Below, piece by piece: positions 17,270 through 27,295 of a stretch of 64,000 bases of DNA; position 1 is the stretch's first letter, and every line of letters begins with the position of its first letter. Position numbers and translations under genes: made by a program. Origin of the DNA: Flavobacterium sp. 9R (GTDB lineage: Bacteria > Bacteroidota > Bacteroidia > Flavobacteriales > Flavobacteriaceae). A model generated the notes under the pieces. It had not been told where the DNA came from. It saw nothing but the letters and a program-made list of their open reading frames with translations, and ran no database searches. The stretch covers positions 723,455 to 787,454 of the forward strand of contig NZ_LR733413.1 of the NCBI RefSeq assembly GCF_902506345.1, in the 5' to 3' direction.

Positions 17270-18316
17270 ATGAAAACAGTAACATATAAGAATGTACATA
17301 ATCATTTTAAATTTAATGGTGTTCACTTAGACCGTGAACAGCTATGTATGGTTGCCTATTCTTTTATTAAAGAAGGGGCCGATTTTCAAAAAGCACTTGG
17401 AGATTTTTTGATTGATTGGTTTGATGATAAAACCTATATCGAAATGAATACTTCAGGGACTACTGGGGCACCAAAATTGATTCGAGTTGAAAAAGAAGCA
17501 ATGGTAAGTTCTGCTTTGTCAACTGGAGATTTTTTTGATTTGAATCCAGGAAATAAAGTTTTGCATTGCTTGCCTGTTGATTATGTGGCTGGGAAAATGA
17601 TGTTTGTGCGCTCATTCATACTTGGTTTAGATATGGATTTTGTAGAGCCGAATTCTCATCCATTAGAATATAATGATGTTAAATATGATTTTGCTGCAAT
17701 GGTTCCTTTACAGGCCAAAAACTCTTTGGATAAACTAAAGAACATCAAGAAAATCATAATTGGTGGTGTAAAAATTCATAAGTCATTAGAGCAAGAATTG
17801 GTAAAATTGCCAAATGAAATTTATGAAACCTACGGTATGACAGAAACCATAACGCATATTGCTGCTAAAAGAGTAGGAGAAAGAGCGTTTACGGTATTGC
17901 CAAACGTTACCGTTTCTAGCAATGAAAACAATTGTTTGGTGGTGCATGCTAAAAAGATAAACCCTGAACCTATTGTTACCAATGATATTGTTGAAGTTGT
18001 ATCAGACAAACAATTTGTTTGGTTAGGTCGCTTTGATAACGTGATTAACAGTGGAGGAATTAAACTGATTCCTGAAAAAATCGAAGAGAAGTTGTCAACA
18101 CATATTCCAAGACGTTATTTTGTTTACGGACAAGCTGATGATGTGTTGGGCGAAAAAGTGGTTCTTTACGTTGAAGGAGAACCAATTGCAATTGATGAAG
18201 AAGTTTTTAGTGTTTTGGATAAATATGAAAAACCAAAAAATATCGTTTTTATTCCTAAGTTTACAGTTACCGCAACTGGTAAAATAGTTCGTAAAGAAAG
18301 TATTGATTCGTTGTAA
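17270..18316 (+). CDS. menE: O-succinylbenzoate-CoA ligase
   Basis: 348 residues, an AMP-binding (ANL) enzyme. The P-loop is NTSGTTGAPKLI (about residues 62-73), the adenylate motif is YETYGMTETITHIA (about 184-197), and the C-terminal lysine lies in TATGKIVRKE. It is about 100 residues shorter than typical ANL enzymes because the N-terminal subdomain is reduced, which is normal for MenE of Bacteroidetes. It activates o-succinylbenzoate in menaquinone synthesis. Other men genes are not in the window, so the specific name rests on length and similarity. Confidence 0.78.
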   Translation: MKTVTYKNVHNHFKFNGVHLDREQLCMVAYSFIKEGADFQKALGDFLIDWFDDKTYIEMNTSGTTGAPKLIRVEKEAMVSSALSTGDFFDLNPGNKVLHCLPVDYVAGKMMFVRSFILGLDMDFVEPNSHPLEYNDVKYDFAAMVPLQAKNSLDKLKNIKKIIIGGVKIHKSLEQELVKLPNEIYETYGMTETITHIAAKRVGERAFTVLPNVTVSSNENNCLVVHAKKINPEPIVTNDIVEVVSDKQFVWLGRFDNVINSGGIKLIPEKIEEKLSTHIPRRYFVYGQADDVLGEKVVLYVEGEPIAIDEEVFSVLDKYEKPKNIVFIPKFTVTATGKIVRKESIDSL

Positions 18317-18341
18317 ATGAATTGATTTTTTATAAATAAAA

Positions 18342-18370
18342 AAAGAGCTGAAAATCAGCTCTTTTTTTTA
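18342..18370. terminator. Bidirectional terminator between menE and the carboxylase gene
   Basis: Stem AAAGAGCTGA (18342-18351) / TCAGCTCTTT (18355-18364) between A and T runs; serves both convergent genes and touches the stop of the carboxylase gene. Confidence 0.85.
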
Positions 18371-19996
18371 TGTTTGAATGACACCTAAATTAAATTTTTT
18401 CTCAATAGGGGAATGGTTAGCAGCTTCAATTCCCATTGAAATCCAAGTTCGGGTATCTAAAGGGTCAATGATTGCATCAGTCCATAATCGTGAAGCAGCA
18501 TAATATGGGGAAACTTGTTCATCATATTTGGCTTTTATCTTTTCGAATAATTCAGCTTCTTTTTCAGTATCTACGACTTCTCCTTTTGCTTTCAATGAAG
18601 AGGCTTCAATTTGAGCCAATACTTTTGCAGCTTGCGTTCCACCCATAACAGCTAATTCTGCACTTGGCCAGGCAAAAATAAGTCTAGGGTCATAGGCTTT
18701 CCCACACATAGCATAGTTCCCTGCACCATAAGAATTACCAACAATAACAGTGAATTTTGGCACTACTGAATTGGATACCGCGTTAACCATTTTGGCTCCA
18801 TCTTTTATGATACCGCCATGTTCGGATTTTGAGCCAACCATAAATCCTGTAACGTCTTGAATGAAAACCAATGGGATTTTCTTTTGGTTGCAATTCGCAA
18901 TGAATCGGGTTGCTTTGTCTGCTGAATCAGAGTAAATAACGCCGCCAAATTGCATTTCTCCCTTTTTACTTTTGACAACTTTACGTTGATTGGCTACAAT
19001 GCCTACTGCCCAGCCATCAATTCTTGCATACCCGGTTAGGATGGTTTGTCCGTAACCCTCTTTGTAAGCTTCAAATTCAGAATTATCTACAAGACGTTTG
19101 ATAATTTCCAACATATCGTATTGTTCGTTACGAGCTTTTGGTAAAATTCCATAAATCTCTTTTTCGTCCAATGCGGGTCGCTCAGATTTAATACGGTTGA
19201 ATCCAGCTTTTTCGTAATCACCAATTTTACCAACTATATTTTTGATTTTATCGAGTGCGTCTTTGTCATCTTTGGCTTTATAATCGGTAACTCCAGAAAT
19301 TTCACAATGTGTTGTAGCTCCACCTAATGTTTCATTGTCTATATTCTCGCCAATGGCGGCTTTGACCAAATAACTACCTGCTAGAAAGATACTGCCGGTT
19401 TTGTCAACAATCAATGCTTCGTCACTCATTATGGGTAAATAAGCACCTCCTGCAACACAACTTCCCATTACTGCAGCAATTTGTGTGATGCCCATACTAC
19501 TCATTTGTGCATTGTTTCTAAAAATACGTCCAAAATGCTCTTTGTCTGGAAAAATTTCATCTTGAAGGGGTAAATAAACACCAGCGCTATCCACTAAATA
19601 AATAATAGGAAGTCGGTTCTCCATCGCGATTTCTTGCGCTCTTAGATTTTTTTTACCAGTTATCGGAAACCAAGCACCAGCTTTAACTGTTGCATCGTTG
19701 GCTACAACTATACATTGCTTGCCTTGTATGTATCCAATTTTAATTACTACTCCTCCTGAAGGGCAACCTCCGTGTTCTGCGTACATTCCTTCTCCAACAA
19801 ATGCGCCTATTTCGATGCTTTGTTTTGAGGAATCAAATAAATAATCAATTCGTTCTCTGGCGGTCATTTTGCCTTCGGAGTGGAGTTTTTCAATTCTTTT
19901 TTCACCTCCTCCTAATTTGATTTTGGCAAATTTATGCTTCAATTGCGACAACAATAACTTATTGTGGTCTTCGTTTTGGTTAAAGGTTAAATCCAT
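18368..19996 (-). CDS. Acyl-CoA carboxylase beta (carboxyltransferase) subunit, methylcrotonoyl-CoA carboxylase-like
   Basis: 542 residues, carboxyltransferase family with N- and C-lobe crotonase folds. Recognisable blocks are GKMTARERIDYLFD, CPSGGVVIKIG, VAGGAYLPIMSDE in the N-lobe and FIQDVTGFMVGSKSE, VGNSYGAGNYAM and AVMGGTQAAKVL in the C-lobe. The GGAYLP and VMGGTQAA versions point to the methylcrotonoyl-CoA type (leucine breakdown) rather than propionyl-CoA. It needs a biotin-carrying alpha subunit, which is not in this window. Monocistronic here. Confidence 0.83.
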   Translation of the reverse strand: MDLTFNQNEDHNKLLLSQLKHKFAKIKLGGGEKRIEKLHSEGKMTARERIDYLFDSSKQSIEIGAFVGEGMYAEHGGCPSGGVVIKIGYIQGKQCIVVANDATVKAGAWFPITGKKNLRAQEIAMENRLPIIYLVDSAGVYLPLQDEIFPDKEHFGRIFRNNAQMSSMGITQIAAVMGSCVAGGAYLPIMSDEALIVDKTGSIFLAGSYLVKAAIGENIDNETLGGATTHCEISGVTDYKAKDDKDALDKIKNIVGKIGDYEKAGFNRIKSERPALDEKEIYGILPKARNEQYDMLEIIKRLVDNSEFEAYKEGYGQTILTGYARIDGWAVGIVANQRKVVKSKKGEMQFGGVIYSDSADKATRFIANCNQKKIPLVFIQDVTGFMVGSKSEHGGIIKDGAKMVNAVSNSVVPKFTVIVGNSYGAGNYAMCGKAYDPRLIFAWPSAELAVMGGTQAAKVLAQIEASSLKAKGEVVDTEKEAELFEKIKAKYDEQVSPYYAASRLWTDAIIDPLDTRTWISMGIEAANHSPIEKKFNLGVIQT

Positions 19997-20108
19997 AATG
20001 GTAGTGGCTGGTTTTTTTTAAGAAAGCTAATTTACGAAAAGGATTGAAATATAGTATAGGATACAGATGATTTGGTTAGAAAATAAATGCTTTTTTTGTG
20101 TATAACGC

Positions 20109-20138
20109 AAAAAAGCAGAAAATTAAATCTGCTTTTTT
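20109..20138 (-). terminator. Terminator after lpxD
   Basis: Stem AAAAAAGCAGA (20109-20119) / TCTGCTTTTTT (20128-20138) just beyond the minus-strand lpxD stop. Confidence 0.8.
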
Positions 20139-20159
20139 AAGAATTACTCAAAATAGAGT

Positions 20160-21158
20160 CTATTTCCTAGTGTCGTTGACTAATCGTTTTAATAAAGCCC
20201 ATTGTCTTAGGGTGTCTTTGGCTGCAATCGCAGGATAACCTAATACAACTTTACCTGCAGGCACATCGCAAGTTACTCCAGAGCCAGCACCAACAGTAGC
20301 TCCAGCGCCAATTGTAGTGTGGTCCTTAATAGAGGCACTCCCGCCAATGACAACTCCGTCTTCTAAAGTTACAGAGCCAGCAAGACCACTATGACCTGCC
20401 ATTATGCAAAAACGTCCCAATTTACTATTATGACCAATTTGAACTAAATTATCTATCTTACAGCCGTCGCCTATGATAGTAGAACTGAATTTGCCTCTGT
20501 CGACACATGAATTCGCTCCAATTTCTACATTATTGCCAATTACAACATTTCCTATTTGTGGAATCTTTACTAGTCCTTTTTCATTGCAAAAGCTAAAACC
20601 AAATCCATCAGCACCAATAGTAGCATTAGGATGAAGTATGCAATTAGTACCAATATGACAACGTTCTCTAATTACAACTCCTGACCAAATGGTAGTTCCG
20701 CTACCTATGCTTGTAAAATCTAAAAGCGTTGCATTGGGGTAAATAGTAACATTGTCGCCAATAATTACATTGGGACCAAGATAGCATCCAGCTCCAATTT
20801 TGACACCTTTACCCAATATTACGCTATCATCTATAGTAGCAGTTGGGTGTACATCAAAATCAAATTGTGGAAGCGGTGGAGCAAAAAGAGCCAATAATTG
20901 AGACATGGCCAATTCGGCATTTTTCACTTTTATGAAGGCTTTGTTTGTGCCTGGTTCAATGCTGATATCTTCATTTACAATAGCGGCACTTGCATTTGAG
21001 GTGATCCAATACTTTTCGTATTTTTTATTACCTATAAAAGAAATTTGATTTTCTGAGGCAAGTTCTAATTGTTCTGGCGAAGTGATGTTTTGGGATAATG
21101 TGCCAATTAGAGAGCCTTTTAGAACATTATTAATTTCTTGAATGGAATAGGTTTTCAT
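20160..21158 (-). CDS. lpxD: UDP-3-O-acylglucosamine N-acyltransferase
   Basis: 332 residues from the ATG at 21158 (MKTYSIQEIN...). A TTG at 21194 would extend it by 12 codons but overlaps a TTTATTTG promoter-like box, so the ATG is preferred. An N-terminal uridine-binding domain is followed by a left-handed beta-helix of hexapeptide repeats (about residues 95-300) with the catalytic His in HNSKLGRFCIMAGHSGLAG, and a C-terminal helix. It adds the N-linked acyl chain in lipid A synthesis at the inner membrane. It is not in the usual lpxC/fabZ cluster, so it may be a second copy. Confidence 0.85.
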   Translation of the reverse strand: MKTYSIQEINNVLKGSLIGTLSQNITSPEQLELASENQISFIGNKKYEKYWITSNASAAIVNEDISIEPGTNKAFIKVKNAELAMSQLLALFAPPLPQFDFDVHPTATIDDSVILGKGVKIGAGCYLGPNVIIGDNVTIYPNATLLDFTSIGSGTTIWSGVVIRERCHIGTNCILHPNATIGADGFGFSFCNEKGLVKIPQIGNVVIGNNVEIGANSCVDRGKFSSTIIGDGCKIDNLVQIGHNSKLGRFCIMAGHSGLAGSVTLEDGVVIGGSASIKDHTTIGAGATVGAGSGVTCDVPAGKVVLGYPAIAAKDTLRQWALLKRLVNDTRK

Positions 21159-21286
21159 TAAATGAGAAGTGAATTTTATGATATTATTTTCCAAATAAAG
21201 TAAATTACAGTCTCGATACCTAATTTTTTAACGTATTAGAAAGGGATGTTGTGAAAAATTATGCTATTGTATGAAAAGGCATAAAA

Positions 21287-21316
21287 AAAACGACTACCTC
21301 TAAAAGTAGTCGTTTT
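21287..21316 (-). terminator. Terminator after prfB
   Basis: Stem AAAACGACTAC (21287-21297) / GTAGTCGTTTT (21306-21316) beyond the prfB stop. Confidence 0.8.
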
Positions 21317-21333
21317 ATGATTGTAACGAAGAA

Positions 21334-22432
21334 TTATTCTTCTTCTTTTTGTCCCATCATCATTAAAAAAGCTTTTAAAAAAGGGTCGATATTGCCATTC
21401 ATAACACTGTCAACATCACTTGTTTCATGTCCAGTGCGAACATCTTTAACTAATTTATAGGGATGCATCACATAATTCCTGATTTGCGAACCCCATTCAA
21501 TTTTCATTTTTTTAGCTTCGATTTCATCTCTTAGCGCTTGCTTCTTTTTTAATTCAATTTCATACAATTGCGATTTCAACAATTGCATGGCTTTGGTTTT
21601 ATTATCTAATTGAGAACGTGTTTCTGAATTTTCAATAATAATTCCAGTTGGGTGGTGACGCAAACGTACTGCGGTCTCCACTTTATTTACATTCTGTCCT
21701 CCAGCACCACTGGAACGCATGGTTTCCCATGAAATATCGGAGGGATTAATTTCAATTTGAATTGTGTCATCTGCGAGAGGATATACATATACCGAAGCAA
21801 AAGAAGTATGTCTTTTGGCATTGCTATCAAAAGGAGAAATACGAACCAAACGATGTACACCATTTTCTCCTTTTAAGTAACCAAATGAATAATCGCCTTC
21901 AAATTCTAAAGTTACGGTTTTGATTCCGGCCGATTCGCCTTTTTGGAAATTCAGTTCTTTAATTTTGTAACCGTATTTCTCGCCCCACATTATGTACATT
22001 CGCATCAACATTTCGGCCCAATCACAACTTTCGGTTCCACCGGCCCCTGCAGTGATTTGCAAAACAGCACTTAGGGTATCTCCTTCATCCGAAAGCATAT
22101 TTTTAAACTCAATAGCTTCGATATGATTTTCAGCTAAAGTGTATTGTTCATCGAGTTCTTCAATACTTAGTTCACCTTCTTTATAAAAATCATAAGCAAG
22201 CTGCAATTCCTCAGTAAGAGAAGCCGCTTTGTCATAATCTTCAATCCACTTCTTTTTATTACGTAAGTTTTTTACAATGATTTCTGCTTCTTTTGCATTA
22301 TTCCAAAAGTCAGGAGCAAACGTTTTTTCTTCTTCGTTGGTGATTTCAATGAGTTTAGCATCAACGTCAAAGATACCTCCTCAACGCACCAAGGCGCTCC
22401 ACAATACCTTTAATTTGTTCGGTAGTTGTCAT
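21334..22432 (-). CDS. prfB: Peptide chain release factor 2, expressed by programmed +1 frameshift
   Basis: Frame 0 starts at the ATG at 22432 ([21 protein letters not shown]) and hits TGA at 22369-22367. The shift site reads AGG AGG TAT CTT TGA C, the classical RF2 slippery site with an internal Shine-Dalgarno (AGGAGG) just upstream. Skipping the T at 22369 continues as [14 protein letters not shown]... to the end, 365 residues in all, the normal RF2 length. The GGQ loop is [11 protein letters not shown] and the stop-codon-reading region is intact. RF2 ends translation at UGA/UAA; low RF2 lets ribosomes pause at this UGA and shift, so it autoregulates. Confidence 0.97.
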
Positions 22433-22455
22433 AAATTATTATTAATTTTGTTTTG

Positions 22456-22485
22456 CAAAAATATAAAAAAAATACCACAGCACAA
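22456..22485 (-). promoter_or_regulatory. prfB promoter, overlapped by a hairpin
   Basis: Minus strand: TTG (22485-22483), 19 bp, TATTTTTG (22463-22456), ending 23 bp before the prfB ATG. A CCACAGCA...TGCTGTGG hairpin (22475-22503) covers the -33 region and lies in the leader of the divergent aldolase gene. Confidence 0.65.
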
Positions 22486-22521
22486 GCTAAGGGCTTGCTG
22501 TGGCTGATATAAATACTACTT

Positions 22522-23550
22522 ATGGAAATTAATTTAGTGAGTGATACTGTGACCAAACCTTCTCCAGAAATGTTGCAATATATGTTTAGAGCAGTTGTTG
22601 GTGACGATGTTTACAAACAAGATCCTACAGTAATTGAATTAGAAGCACGTGTAGCCGCAATGTTTGGAATGGAGGCTGGGTTGTTTTTTCCTTCAGGTAC
22701 TATGGCGAATCAAACAGCTATAAAATTACACACCCAACCTGGTGAGCAGTTAATTGCTGACAAATATGCCCATGTATATAATTATGAAGGAGGTGGAGTT
22801 TCGTTTAATAGCGGCGTTTCTTGTTGTTTATTAGACGGAAATCGAGGAATGATAACAGCCAATCAAGTCGCTGAAGCTATCAATGACCCTGAATTTTATC
22901 ATAGCCCAAAAACAAGTTTGGTGTGTGTAGAAAACACCACCAATAAAGGTGGCGGAGCCTGTTATGACCTCGAAACCTTACAGCAAATTAAGCAAGTTTG
23001 CGATAGCAATAATTTAAAGTTTCATATGGATGGCGCCAGAATTTGGAATGCTTTGGTAGCCAAAAGACAAAATCCTAAGGAATACGGAAAGTTGTTTGAT
23101 ACCATTTCAGTTTGTTTGTCCAAAGGATTGGGAGCTCCAATAGGTTCGGTTTTGTTGGCTGATAAAGAAACCATTCATAGAGCCTTGCGAGTGCGCAAAA
23201 TTTTAGGAGGCGGAATGCGTCAAGTAGGATATTTAGCGGCAGCTGGAATTTATGCTTTAGAAAATAATATTATGCGATTGACAGAAGACCATCGCAGAGC
23301 CAAAGAATTGGGGCTGCTACTGAGCAGGCTTCCTTGGGTAGAATCAGTTGAGCCTGTTGAGACGAATATCTTGATTTTTAAAGTGATTCCAAGTTTGAGC
23401 GATGCACTTTTAATTGAAAAATTACGTCAAAAAAACATAGCAATTAGTTCACTTGGAAAAGGAAAGCTCAGAATTGTGACGCATTTAGATTACCGAGAAG
23501 TAATGCATTCTTACGTAATAGAAACCTTGCAACGTTTGTTTGTAGCATAA
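22522..23550 (+). CDS. ltaE: Low-specificity L-threonine aldolase
   Basis: 342 residues, fold-type I PLP enzyme. The opening NLVSDTVTKPSPEMLQYM, the FFPSGTMANQ loop, the FHMDGARIWNA segment (Asp near the PLP nitrogen) and the lysine in SVCLSKGLGAPIGS are all standard for the aldolase family. It splits L-threonine or L-allo-threonine into glycine and acetaldehyde in the cytosol, supplying glycine. It is divergent from prfB and convergent with the YbaB gene, with which it shares a terminator. Confidence 0.88.
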   Translation: MEINLVSDTVTKPSPEMLQYMFRAVVGDDVYKQDPTVIELEARVAAMFGMEAGLFFPSGTMANQTAIKLHTQPGEQLIADKYAHVYNYEGGGVSFNSGVSCCLLDGNRGMITANQVAEAINDPEFYHSPKTSLVCVENTTNKGGGACYDLETLQQIKQVCDSNNLKFHMDGARIWNALVAKRQNPKEYGKLFDTISVCLSKGLGAPIGSVLLADKETIHRALRVRKILGGGMRQVGYLAAAGIYALENNIMRLTEDHRRAKELGLLLSRLPWVESVEPVETNILIFKVIPSLSDALLIEKLRQKNIAISSLGKGKLRIVTHLDYREVMHSYVIETLQRLFVA

Positions 23551-23554
23551 AAAA

Positions 23555-23587
23555 AAGGATTTATAAAACTATAAATCCTTTTTTTGT
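23555..23587. terminator. Bidirectional terminator between ltaE and the YbaB gene
   Basis: Stem AAGGATTTAT (23555-23564) / ATAAATCCTT (23571-23580) flanked by A and T runs. Confidence 0.85.
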
Positions 23588-23591
23588 GTTC

Positions 23592-23912
23592 TTATTTGAA
23601 TAAGTTGTCCATTCCTGGAATCATCGGCATATCCATTTTTGCAACTGCATCTAGCTCTGTTTGATTTACTTGATTGGCTCTTGCGATAGCTTTATTGAGT
23701 ACCAAAATCAAATAGTCTTCCAGTTGTTCTTTGTCTTCTAGTAATTCATCAGCTATTGTGATTGATTTTACAGCTGTATTCGCTGTAACCGTAATTTTCA
23801 ATAAACCATCTGAGCTCTGTTCATCAATCAAAACGGTGTCCAATCTTTTTTTTGTGTCCTCTATTTTTTGTTGGGTTTCTTTTAACTTACCCATCATTCC
23901 CATTAAATCCAT
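23592..23912 (-). CDS. YbaB/EbfC-family nucleoid-associated protein
   Basis: 106 residues, the usual size. It begins [18 protein letters not shown], has the central beta sheet ([22 protein letters not shown]) and the conserved helix [15 protein letters not shown]. The family binds DNA as a tweezer-like dimer. In many bacteria it is next to dnaX/recR; here it stands alone, which is common in Bacteroidetes. Confidence 0.88.
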   Translation of the reverse strand: MDLMGMMGKLKETQQKIEDTKKRLDTVLIDEQSSDGLLKITVTANTAVKSITIADELLEDKEQLEDYLILVLNKAIARANQVNQTELDAVAKMDMPMIPGMDNLFK

Positions 23913-23979
23913 TTTTGATTTTTTTTAAATTGTTGAGGCAAATTTACTATATTGCTGACTGATAATCAATAAAAAAATA

Positions 23980-26115
23980 ATGAAAAAATCGATACGATTG
24001 GGTTTGCTTTGTGTTATTTTTGCATTAACAATTTCAATGGCAAACGCACAAAAAATGGCTAAAAATATACAAGCACCTATAGCTAAAATTATTCCTAAAA
24101 CACTAGTAAAACATAATCATACCCGTATTGATAATTACTTTTGGTTAAACGAAAGAGAAAATCCTGAAGTAATAACTTATTTGAATCAGGAGAATGAGTA
24201 TTACAATGCTAAAACAGCAGATGCGAAGGAATTTCAAAAAGAGCTTTTTGAAGAAATGAAAGCTCGAATCAAAGAAGATGACCAGTCGGTTCCTTATTTT
24301 TACAACGGATATTTTTATATAACACGTTACGAAAAAGGGCAAGATTATCCTATTTATGCTAGAAAAAAAGGGAGTTTAACTGCTGCTGAAGAAATTCTTT
24401 TTAACTGTAATGAATTAGCCAAAGGACAATCCTATTTTCAGTTAGGAGGGATGAGTATCAGTCCTGATAATAAATATGCATCCTTTGGAGTAGATACTAA
24501 AGGAAGAAGAATTTATACCATTCAAGTTAAGAATTTAGAGACAGGGGAAATTCTTTCAGATAAAATAGAAAACGTTACTGGAGGGTCTGTTTGGGCCAAT
24601 GATAATGCGACTATTTTTTATACCCAACAAGACAAAGTTACCTTAAGAGCAGATAAGGTTTTTAGACATAAATTAGGGACTGATGCTAAAAATGATGTCT
24701 TGATTTTTGATGAAAAAGACGATACTTTCAATGTTTATGTGAGTAAAGAAAAATCAAGAAAATATATTGTAATTGGTTCAGGAAGTACGCTAACGAGTGA
24801 GTACAGGATTTTGAATGCAGACCAACCTGAAGGAGAATTCAAAGTATTCCAACCAAGAGTTCGTGGTTTGGAGTATAGCATTTCTCATTATGGAGATTCT
24901 TTCTATGTTTTGACCAATAAGGACAAGGCAACCAATTTTAAATTGATGAAAACGCCTGAAAACGCTACTTCAAAAGAAAATTGGAAAGATTTAATTCCGC
25001 ATCGTAAGGATGTTTTATTAGAAGGTATCGAAATATTTAAAAACTACTTAGTTGTTGAAGAACGTTCTAATGGTTTAAATCATATTCGTATCATGCCTTG
25101 GAACGGAAAAGGAGATTATTATTTGCCTTTTGACAACGAAACCTACAGTGCTTATACCACCACAAATGTTGATTTTGATACTGATATTCTTAGATATGGT
25201 TACCAATCAATGGCAACGCCTTCTTCGGTTATCGATTTTAATATGGCAACCAAAACCAAAGAAGTATTAAAAGAACAACAGGTATTGGGCGGCAAGTTTG
25301 ACAAAAATAACTACATAGAAGAACGTGTTTGGGCAACTGCAGCAGATGGTACTAAAGTTCCAATTTCGATGGTATACCATAAATCAATAAAAAAGGATGG
25401 TAAAAATCCTTTGTTATTATATGCTTATGGTTCTTATGGAAATACGATGGAACCTTATTTTTCTTCTACAAGATTATCCTTACTTGATAGAGGATTTGTA
25501 TATGCTATAGCTCATATACGTGGAGGTGAGGATTTAGGAAGAAAATGGTATGAAGACGGGAAACTATTAAAAAAGAAAAACACCTTTACTGATTTTATTG
25601 ATTGTTCAAAATTTGTTATCCAACAAAAATATACCTCTCCAGAGCATTTGTATGCTGAAGGAGGTTCCGCTGGTGGATTATTAATGGGGGCAGTAGTAAA
25701 TATGGCTCCAGAATTGTACAATGGAGTAATCGCTCAAGTTCCTTTTGTTGATGTTGTAACAACTATGTTAGACGATAGTATTCCGCTTACAACGGGAGAA
25801 TACGACGAATGGGGAAATCCAAACGACAAAAAGTACTATGATTATATGTTGTCTTATTCTCCTTATGATAATGTGAGAAAGCAAAAGTATCCTAATATGT
25901 TTGTTTCAACGGGCTTGCATGATTCGCAAGTACAATACTGGGAACCAGCAAAATGGGTGGCTAAATTAAGAACAATGAAAAATGACGATACAGTTTTGTA
26001 CTTAGTGACTAATATGGATGCTGGTCATGGAGGAGCTTCAGGTCGATTTGAATCTTTAAAAGAATTAGCCAGAGAGTTTAGTTTTTTGTTAGATTTGGAG
26101 AAAATTAAAAAGTAA
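23980..26115 (+). CDS. S9A prolyl oligopeptidase / oligopeptidase B-type peptidase
   Basis: 711 residues with a signal peptide (to MANAQK), so probably periplasmic. An N-terminal seven-bladed beta-propeller (about 80-430) precedes the alpha/beta-hydrolase domain. The nucleophile is in AEGGSAGGLLMG (Ser about 565), the Asp in VSTGLHDSQVQYWEP and the His in NMDAGHGGASGR. The RGGEDLGRKWYE block is typical of oligopeptidase B/protease II. It cuts short peptides; the exported location suggests peptide scavenging. Confidence 0.87.
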   Translation: MKKSIRLGLLCVIFALTISMANAQKMAKNIQAPIAKIIPKTLVKHNHTRIDNYFWLNERENPEVITYLNQENEYYNAKTADAKEFQKELFEEMKARIKEDDQSVPYFYNGYFYITRYEKGQDYPIYARKKGSLTAAEEILFNCNELAKGQSYFQLGGMSISPDNKYASFGVDTKGRRIYTIQVKNLETGEILSDKIENVTGGSVWANDNATIFYTQQDKVTLRADKVFRHKLGTDAKNDVLIFDEKDDTFNVYVSKEKSRKYIVIGSGSTLTSEYRILNADQPEGEFKVFQPRVRGLEYSISHYGDSFYVLTNKDKATNFKLMKTPENATSKENWKDLIPHRKDVLLEGIEIFKNYLVVEERSNGLNHIRIMPWNGKGDYYLPFDNETYSAYTTTNVDFDTDILRYGYQSMATPSSVIDFNMATKTKEVLKEQQVLGGKFDKNNYIEERVWATAADGTKVPISMVYHKSIKKDGKNPLLLYAYGSYGNTMEPYFSSTRLSLLDRGFVYAIAHIRGGEDLGRKWYEDGKLLKKKNTFTDFIDCSKFVIQQKYTSPEHLYAEGGSAGGLLMGAVVNMAPELYNGVIAQVPFVDVVTTMLDDSIPLTTGEYDEWGNPNDKKYYDYMLSYSPYDNVRKQKYPNMFVSTGLHDSQVQYWEPAKWVAKLRTMKNDDTVLYLVTNMDAGHGGASGRFESLKELAREFSFLLDLEKIKK

Positions 26116-26184
26116 TTGGATTTTTTTTGTTAGTTTTGCAACATATCTAAGGGGTTGCTAACAGCTTAGATTAACTATTTTTTT

Positions 26185-27225
26185 ATGAAAGAAGAAATAA
26201 ATGCTTACAATAATGTTTTAGAGTTAATAGGTAATACTCCACTTATTAAGCTAAATACAGTTACTCAGGAATTAGAAGGTAATTTCTATGCAAAAGTAGA
26301 AGCTTTTAATCCAGGACACTCATCAAAAGACAGAATTGCATTATACATAATCGAAGAAGCTGAACGAAAAGGCATTCTATCACCAGGAGATACAATTATT
26401 GAAACTACTTCAGGAAATACCGGATTTAGTTTAGCCATGGTTAGTATTATCAAAGGCTACAGTTGTATTCTTGCGGTGAGCTCCAAATCGTCAAAAGATA
26501 AAATTGATATGCTGAGAAGCTTAGGCGCAAAGGTATATGTTTGTCCAGCACACGTTTCAGCAGACGATGAACGCTCTTATTATAATGTTGCTAAAAGGCT
26601 TCATGAAGAAACAAAAGGGTCGGTTTATATTAATCAATACTTCAATCAATTAAATATAGACGCGCATTATTTGTCTACAGGACCAGAAATTTGGAAACAA
26701 ACCAAAGGTAAAATTACCCACTTAGTTGCGTGTAGCGGTACAGGAGGAACAATTTCTGGAACAGCAAAATATTTAAAAGAGCAAAATCCAGAAATTAAAA
26801 TTTTAGGAGTGGATGCTTTTGGTTCTGTACTAAAGAAATACCACGAAACTAAAGAATTTGATAGCAGTGAGATTTATCCCTACCGTATTGAAGGATTGGG
26901 TAAAAATCTAATTCCAACCGCTACAGATTTTGATGTTATTGATAAATTCATGAAAGTAACAGATGAGGAAAGTGCTCATTCAACTAGAGAATTGGCTAGA
27001 AAAGAAGGTCTTTTTGTAGGGTATACTTCTGGAGCTGTTATGCAAGCTATAAAGCAATATGCAGAAGAAGGTGAGTTTGATAAGGATAGTAATGTTATTG
27101 CTATTTTTCCAGACCACGGATCTAGATACATGAGTAAAGTGTTTAGTGATGATTGGATGAACGATCAGGGCTTTTTTGATAGTGTCAACGAAGAAGAAGA
27201 GCAAAAAATAGAGTTTGTTAAATAA
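26185..27225 (+). CDS. PLP-dependent cysteine synthase / cystathionine beta-synthase family enzyme
   Basis: 346 residues, fold-type II PLP enzyme. It shows the opening [15 protein letters not shown], the PLP lysine in [12 protein letters not shown], the substrate loop [12 protein letters not shown] and the phosphate cup [10 protein letters not shown]. These are shared by O-acetylserine sulfhydrylases and cystathionine beta-synthase catalytic domains; the C-terminus has no CBS domains. It probably makes cysteine (or cystathionine) in the cytosol. A TAGTTTTG box (26131-26138) lies upstream of the ATG and a hairpin terminator follows. Confidence 0.83.
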   Translation: MKEEINAYNNVLELIGNTPLIKLNTVTQELEGNFYAKVEAFNPGHSSKDRIALYIIEEAERKGILSPGDTIIETTSGNTGFSLAMVSIIKGYSCILAVSSKSSKDKIDMLRSLGAKVYVCPAHVSADDERSYYNVAKRLHEETKGSVYINQYFNQLNIDAHYLSTGPEIWKQTKGKITHLVACSGTGGTISGTAKYLKEQNPEIKILGVDAFGSVLKKYHETKEFDSSEIYPYRIEGLGKNLIPTATDFDVIDKFMKVTDEESAHSTRELARKEGLFVGYTSGAVMQAIKQYAEEGEFDKDSNVIAIFPDHGSRYMSKVFSDDWMNDQGFFDSVNEEEEQKIEFVK

Positions 27226-27248
27226 TTTTAATAATCTTACCGCAAAAA

Positions 27249-27281
27249 AAAACTCCATTTATTAAAATGGAGTTTTTTTTT
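27249..27281. terminator. Bidirectional terminator between the cysteine synthase and YebC genes
   Basis: Stem AAACTCCATTT / AAAATGGAGTTT with a short loop, flanked by A and T runs. Confidence 0.83.
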
Positions 27282-27295
27282 GAATCTATAGGAAG

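Noticed and set aside
22207..22432. prfB starting at an internal TTG (22206)
   Set aside because: This would lose the N-terminal domain; the programmed frameshift gives the full 365-residue protein.
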